From the NCBI GenBank assembly GCA_030674475.1, contig JAUSCZ010000033.1:116018-151360 (forward strand): DNA of 35,343 nt, given 5' to 3'. Shown piece by piece: positions 32,846 through 35,343 of the stretch. Below the pieces are notes generated by a model. It was not told the origin of the DNA. It saw only the letters and a program-made list of their open reading frames with translations, and made no database searches. The stretch's first letter is position 1. Each line of letters starts with the position of its first letter. The position numbers were made by a program, and so were the translations under genes. The DNA comes from Candidatus Omnitrophota bacterium. GTDB taxonomy: Bacteria > Omnitrophota > Gorgyraeia > Gygaellales > UBA12090.

Positions 32846-34825
32846 ATGTTATTCTTAACTAAACAAATTCAGTTTTTAAGTTTGTTTTTTCTGCTATCCT
32901 GCCTCGCGGGAAATTTAAGCGCTGAGGAGAAGGCGGTTCAACTGGCCCAGGCTCCGGTATTTCCGGTCCAGAATCAGCTCTCTGCTCTCTCAACGTTGAT
33001 GCCGGGAAAGATTACTTTAGACCTGCGTAATATTGAGGCGGTAGATGCCTTAAAATTCCTGGCTATGAAAACCGGATTGAATATCGTGGTAACCAAAAGC
33101 GTTACCGGAAGGGTGAGCCTGACGGTGCAGGATGCCCCGATTAAGGATATTTTTGACATTATGCTTCGCTTGAATAGCCTGGCCTATGATAAGACCGGCG
33201 AGATTTATAATGTAATGACTGAAATCGAATATAAGGCCCTTTACGGAAAGAAGTTTTCCGACTCCCGCCAGGTAAAGATATTCCGCCTTAATTACGCCAT
33301 ACCCGAGCAGGCCTTTAATCTTTTGGATGCCTTAAAGAGCGAAATCGGCAGGCTCCTGGTGGATACCGAGTCCGGCACGGTGATGGTTATGGACATTCCG
33401 GATAAGATAAGCGAGGCCCAGCACATACTGGAAACTTTAGAGCAGAAGGCCAGCATTAAGATATTTAATCTGAAATACGCCAAGGCCAAGGATGTGGAAG
33501 ACCAGCTTAAGGAGCAGTTGGATATAAAAAAGGCCGGCACAATCAAGGCGGATGAGCGCACCAACCAGGTGATTGTGCAAACCCTTCCGGAAAGGATGGA
33601 AAGCATTGGAGAGCTCATCCGGGGCTTAGACAAAAAAACCAAGGCGGTTATGGTAGATATCAAGATTATAAAATTAAAATACAGAAATCAGTTAGACAGC
33701 GGAATTGAGTGGGAAGGGATTTTTAATTTAGCCAAGCAGGCCGGAATTAATTACATAGGGTCATATCCTTTTAGCGTTATTCAGAAATCTACCGATGCCT
33801 GGAAGTCCAGAGAGTCGTTTTTTAATAACACTATGGCCGGCTCAATCGGGGCCTATCCTTTTAGCGGAACGGCCACCGAGGCCACTGCCGGCTCTAAGGT
33901 CTCGCCGGGTGAGAAATTTCACGTGGGAATAATTGATAAAAAGAAAGATTTTGATGTCCTGATAAAATACCTGCAGACTCTGGGTAAAACCAAGATACTC
34001 TCTAACCCCACCTTATCCGTAGTTGAAAACCAGGAGGCCAAGATTCATGTCGGCGAGCGCCAGGCCTATATTACTACCTCTACCACGGTTGGTTCCGGAG
34101 GCACCAAGACCACTTCCGAAGCGGTAACCTATGTGGATGTGGGGATACAACTGGCCATCACCCCGCAGATAAATGAGGATGGGTATGTTATAATAAAGGT
34201 GAAGCCGGAAATCAGCAGTATTATAGATTACGTAACCAGCTCGGAAGGAAATAAAATTCCGATAATTGATACCTCAACCGCTGAAACCACGGTTATCGCT
34301 AAAGACGGCTCAACCATTATGCTGGGCGGCCTGGGCCGGGAAGAAAAAACCGAAAGTTCAGAGCAGGTTCCTATCTTAGGCAGTATTCCTTTCTTGGGGA
34401 TGTTTTTCCGCTCCAAGACCCAGAAGGTTGAACGAATAGAGTTAATTATTATGCTCACCCCGGTTATTTTTGAAGGCGATAAAATGGTCTCTACTAAAGA
34501 CAGGGAAATGGAAAGGTTTGGGGTAAAGCCGTTTAAGAAGTTTGATGTCTTTCGGGAAGAGCCGACTTCTAAAGCAGGCCTGAGCCCTGTCTTCAAAGAG
34601 CCGCCTGAGAATAAGGAGGCCGCGACGGCTGCCACAGAAACAAAAGCTATCCGGGAAGATAGCGAGAAAATTCAACCGTCTAAGTTTTACCCTAAGAATT
34701 TTAAGGAATACGCTATAATAGATAGTCCTCAAGGCCACGCGGAATTTAGCAAGGTTTACAATGTTCCCGCGTCAGAGGATAAAAAAGAAGATGTTTTGCC
34801 TAAGGGGTTCAGGGGATACAATTGA
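32846..34825 (+). CDS. Outer-membrane secretin (GspD/PilQ class)
   Basis: A 659-aa secretin. A signal peptide (1-26, cleavage near NLSA-EE) is followed by an N0/STN-like domain (about 55-115), two N1-type KH-like ring domains (about 143-200 and 205-262) and the secretin core (about 265-545). Core landmarks are KTKILSNPTLSVVENQEAKIHVGER, given here as KILSNPTLSVVENQEA, then VPILGSIPFLGMFFR, the secretin signature, and ELIIMLTPVIF. A ~115-residue tail rich in Lys and Glu follows and may be the binding site for a pilotin or partner. It forms the outer-membrane pore of a type II-like or type IV pilus-like machine. The GspC-like gene before it favours type II secretion. Confidence 0.93.
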   Translation: MLFLTKQIQFLSLFFLLSCLAGNLSAEEKAVQLAQAPVFPVQNQLSALSTLMPGKITLDLRNIEAVDALKFLAMKTGLNIVVTKSVTGRVSLTVQDAPIKDIFDIMLRLNSLAYDKTGEIYNVMTEIEYKALYGKKFSDSRQVKIFRLNYAIPEQAFNLLDALKSEIGRLLVDTESGTVMVMDIPDKISEAQHILETLEQKASIKIFNLKYAKAKDVEDQLKEQLDIKKAGTIKADERTNQVIVQTLPERMESIGELIRGLDKKTKAVMVDIKIIKLKYRNQLDSGIEWEGIFNLAKQAGINYIGSYPFSVIQKSTDAWKSRESFFNNTMAGSIGAYPFSGTATEATAGSKVSPGEKFHVGIIDKKKDFDVLIKYLQTLGKTKILSNPTLSVVENQEAKIHVGERQAYITTSTTVGSGGTKTTSEAVTYVDVGIQLAITPQINEDGYVIIKVKPEISSIIDYVTSSEGNKIPIIDTSTAETTVIAKDGSTIMLGGLGREEKTESSEQVPILGSIPFLGMFFRSKTQKVERIELIIMLTPVIFEGDKMVSTKDREMERFGVKPFKKFDVFREEPTSKAGLSPVFKEPPENKEAATAATETKAIREDSEKIQPSKFYPKNFKEYAIIDSPQGHAEFSKVYNVPASEDKKEDVLPKGFRGYN

Positions 34826-34835
34826 TTAGCACGAT

Positions 34836-34881
34836 TTCCCCCTTTGAAAAAGGGGGAAGTTCCTCTTTTTTAAAGAGGGAA
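34836..34881. repeat. Tandem pair of CCCCTTT/AAAGGGG-type hairpins
   Basis: ttccccctt (34836-34844) and aagggggaa (34850-34858) form a 9-bp stem with loop tgaaa. Next, ttcctcttt (34860-34868) pairs with aaagagggaa (34872-34881) with one bulged G. They occupy the 84-nt gap after the secretin gene and belong to the same general type as the 38-nt palindromes at 20984 and 23895, though the sequence differs. They could slow transcription into the next gene. Confidence 0.65.
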
Positions 34882-34909
34882 ATCCGCAAAAAAGTCGGAA
34901 GAGCCAAAA

Positions 34910-35343
34910 ATGTTTAATGAAAGAAATAGAGTGAAAAGAGGCATCTTAGCTGTTTTAGTTCTCTCGCTATTCTCCTTGGCGCCTTTGGCCTTAGCTCAAG
35001 AGGCCAGTTTTGATGATGAGTTGAGCGGTATTATGTCGGATTTTGAGGCGCTAAAAGAAGAGCTTGCTTTAGCTCAGGCCGGGTATAAGAGTCTCCGGGA
35101 AGAATGCGCGGTTAAGGCCAAAGACTACGATTTTAGATTAAACCGGCTTCAGGGCGAAAGGGATTCCTTAAAAAATAAACTAAATGAGCTGGAGTCCGAG
35201 AAAATTATTATGGCCTCAGAAGGCCGGAATTTCAGCAATTCCATCCAGCAGCTCACCGGCTCGCTCCAGGAAAAAGAAAAAGCCATCTCCGAACTTAAAG
35301 TAGCCCAGGAAAAGCTTTTGAATAAACAGGAAGAATCCGCGGT
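34910..35343 (+). CDS. Secreted coiled-coil protein (3' partial)
   Basis: An open frame from the ATG at 34910 runs to the window end without a stop (144 complete codons). It starts MFNERNRVKRGILAVLVLSL and continues FSLAPLALAQEA, a standard signal peptide with probable cleavage after ALA. The mature part (from about residue 27) is a Lys/Glu/Leu-rich coiled coil including LKEELALAQAGYKSLREE and LKNKLNELESEK. It is therefore a periplasmic or exported coiled-coil protein. It may be partner or pilot of the secretin, since it follows 84 nt later. It does not resemble an enzyme. GGAAGAG near 34897-34903 is a fair ribosome binding site. Confidence 0.8.
   Translation, partial: MFNERNRVKRGILAVLVLSLFSLAPLALAQEASFDDELSGIMSDFEALKEELALAQAGYKSLREECAVKAKDYDFRLNRLQGERDSLKNKLNELESEKIIMASEGRNFSNSIQQLTGSLQEKEKAISELKVAQEKLLNKQEESA

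Overview
The window looks like a chromosomal segment of an uncultivated Gram-negative bacterium. The secretin, the signal peptides and the PglC-type initiating transferase imply a cell with an outer membrane. The mix of many GT4 enzymes, B12-type radical SAM proteins, ExeA-like ATPases and HD-GYP proteins, in moderately AT-rich and tightly packed DNA, is what I associate with Candidatus Omnitrophica and related groups. That placement is inference; no marker gene is present. Every gene I can support is on the + strand, mostly in overlapping or abutting chains. I saw no tRNA, rRNA, transposase, integrase or CRISPR array.

Region 1 (1-3967): the 3' end of a membrane-linked PHP-fold protein, an O-antigen ligase/polymerase-family membrane protein behind a structured leader, and a geranylgeranyl-reductase-family flavoprotein. 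An imperfect fold-back element (4010-4129) separates this from the next region.

Region 2 (4153-24645): a surface-polysaccharide locus. It holds an FkbM methyltransferase, a Wzx-type flippase, four further SAM methyltransferases, six GT4 glycosyltransferases, one GT2, one probable GT-C membrane enzyme, two B12-binding-type radical SAM proteins, a NodU/CmcH-type O-carbamoyltransferase and, at the end, a PglC-like phosphoglycosyl transferase that would start the glycan on a polyprenyl carrier. No nucleotide-sugar synthesis genes are present. The heavy load of methyl-, carbamoyl- and radical-SAM functions suggests a highly decorated glycan.

Region 3 (24771-35343): a very regular module in the order ExeA-like ATPase, HD-GYP, ExeA-like ATPase, degenerate HD-GYP, stand-alone receiver, ExeA-like ATPase, membrane coiled-coil protein, GspC-like protein, secretin, secreted coiled-coil protein (cut by the window end). 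The three ATPases are compact (267, 279 and 293 aa). The first HD-GYP carries a C-terminal extracytoplasmic domain after a membrane helix; the second has lost its HD histidine. I read this as an outer-membrane secretion or export machine coupled to cyclic-dinucleotide and phosphorelay signalling, possibly serving the adjacent polysaccharide locus. This is the best candidate for an undescribed system.

A separate theme is small palindromic repeats. They fill most gaps over 80 bases and also lie inside at least three genes. An identical 38-nt palindrome occurs in a radical SAM gene and in an intergenic spacer. A degenerate 43-nt element occurs three times in two adjacent regulatory genes, read in two different frames. 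In the 22419-22671 spacer two inverted hairpins differ by compensatory base changes.
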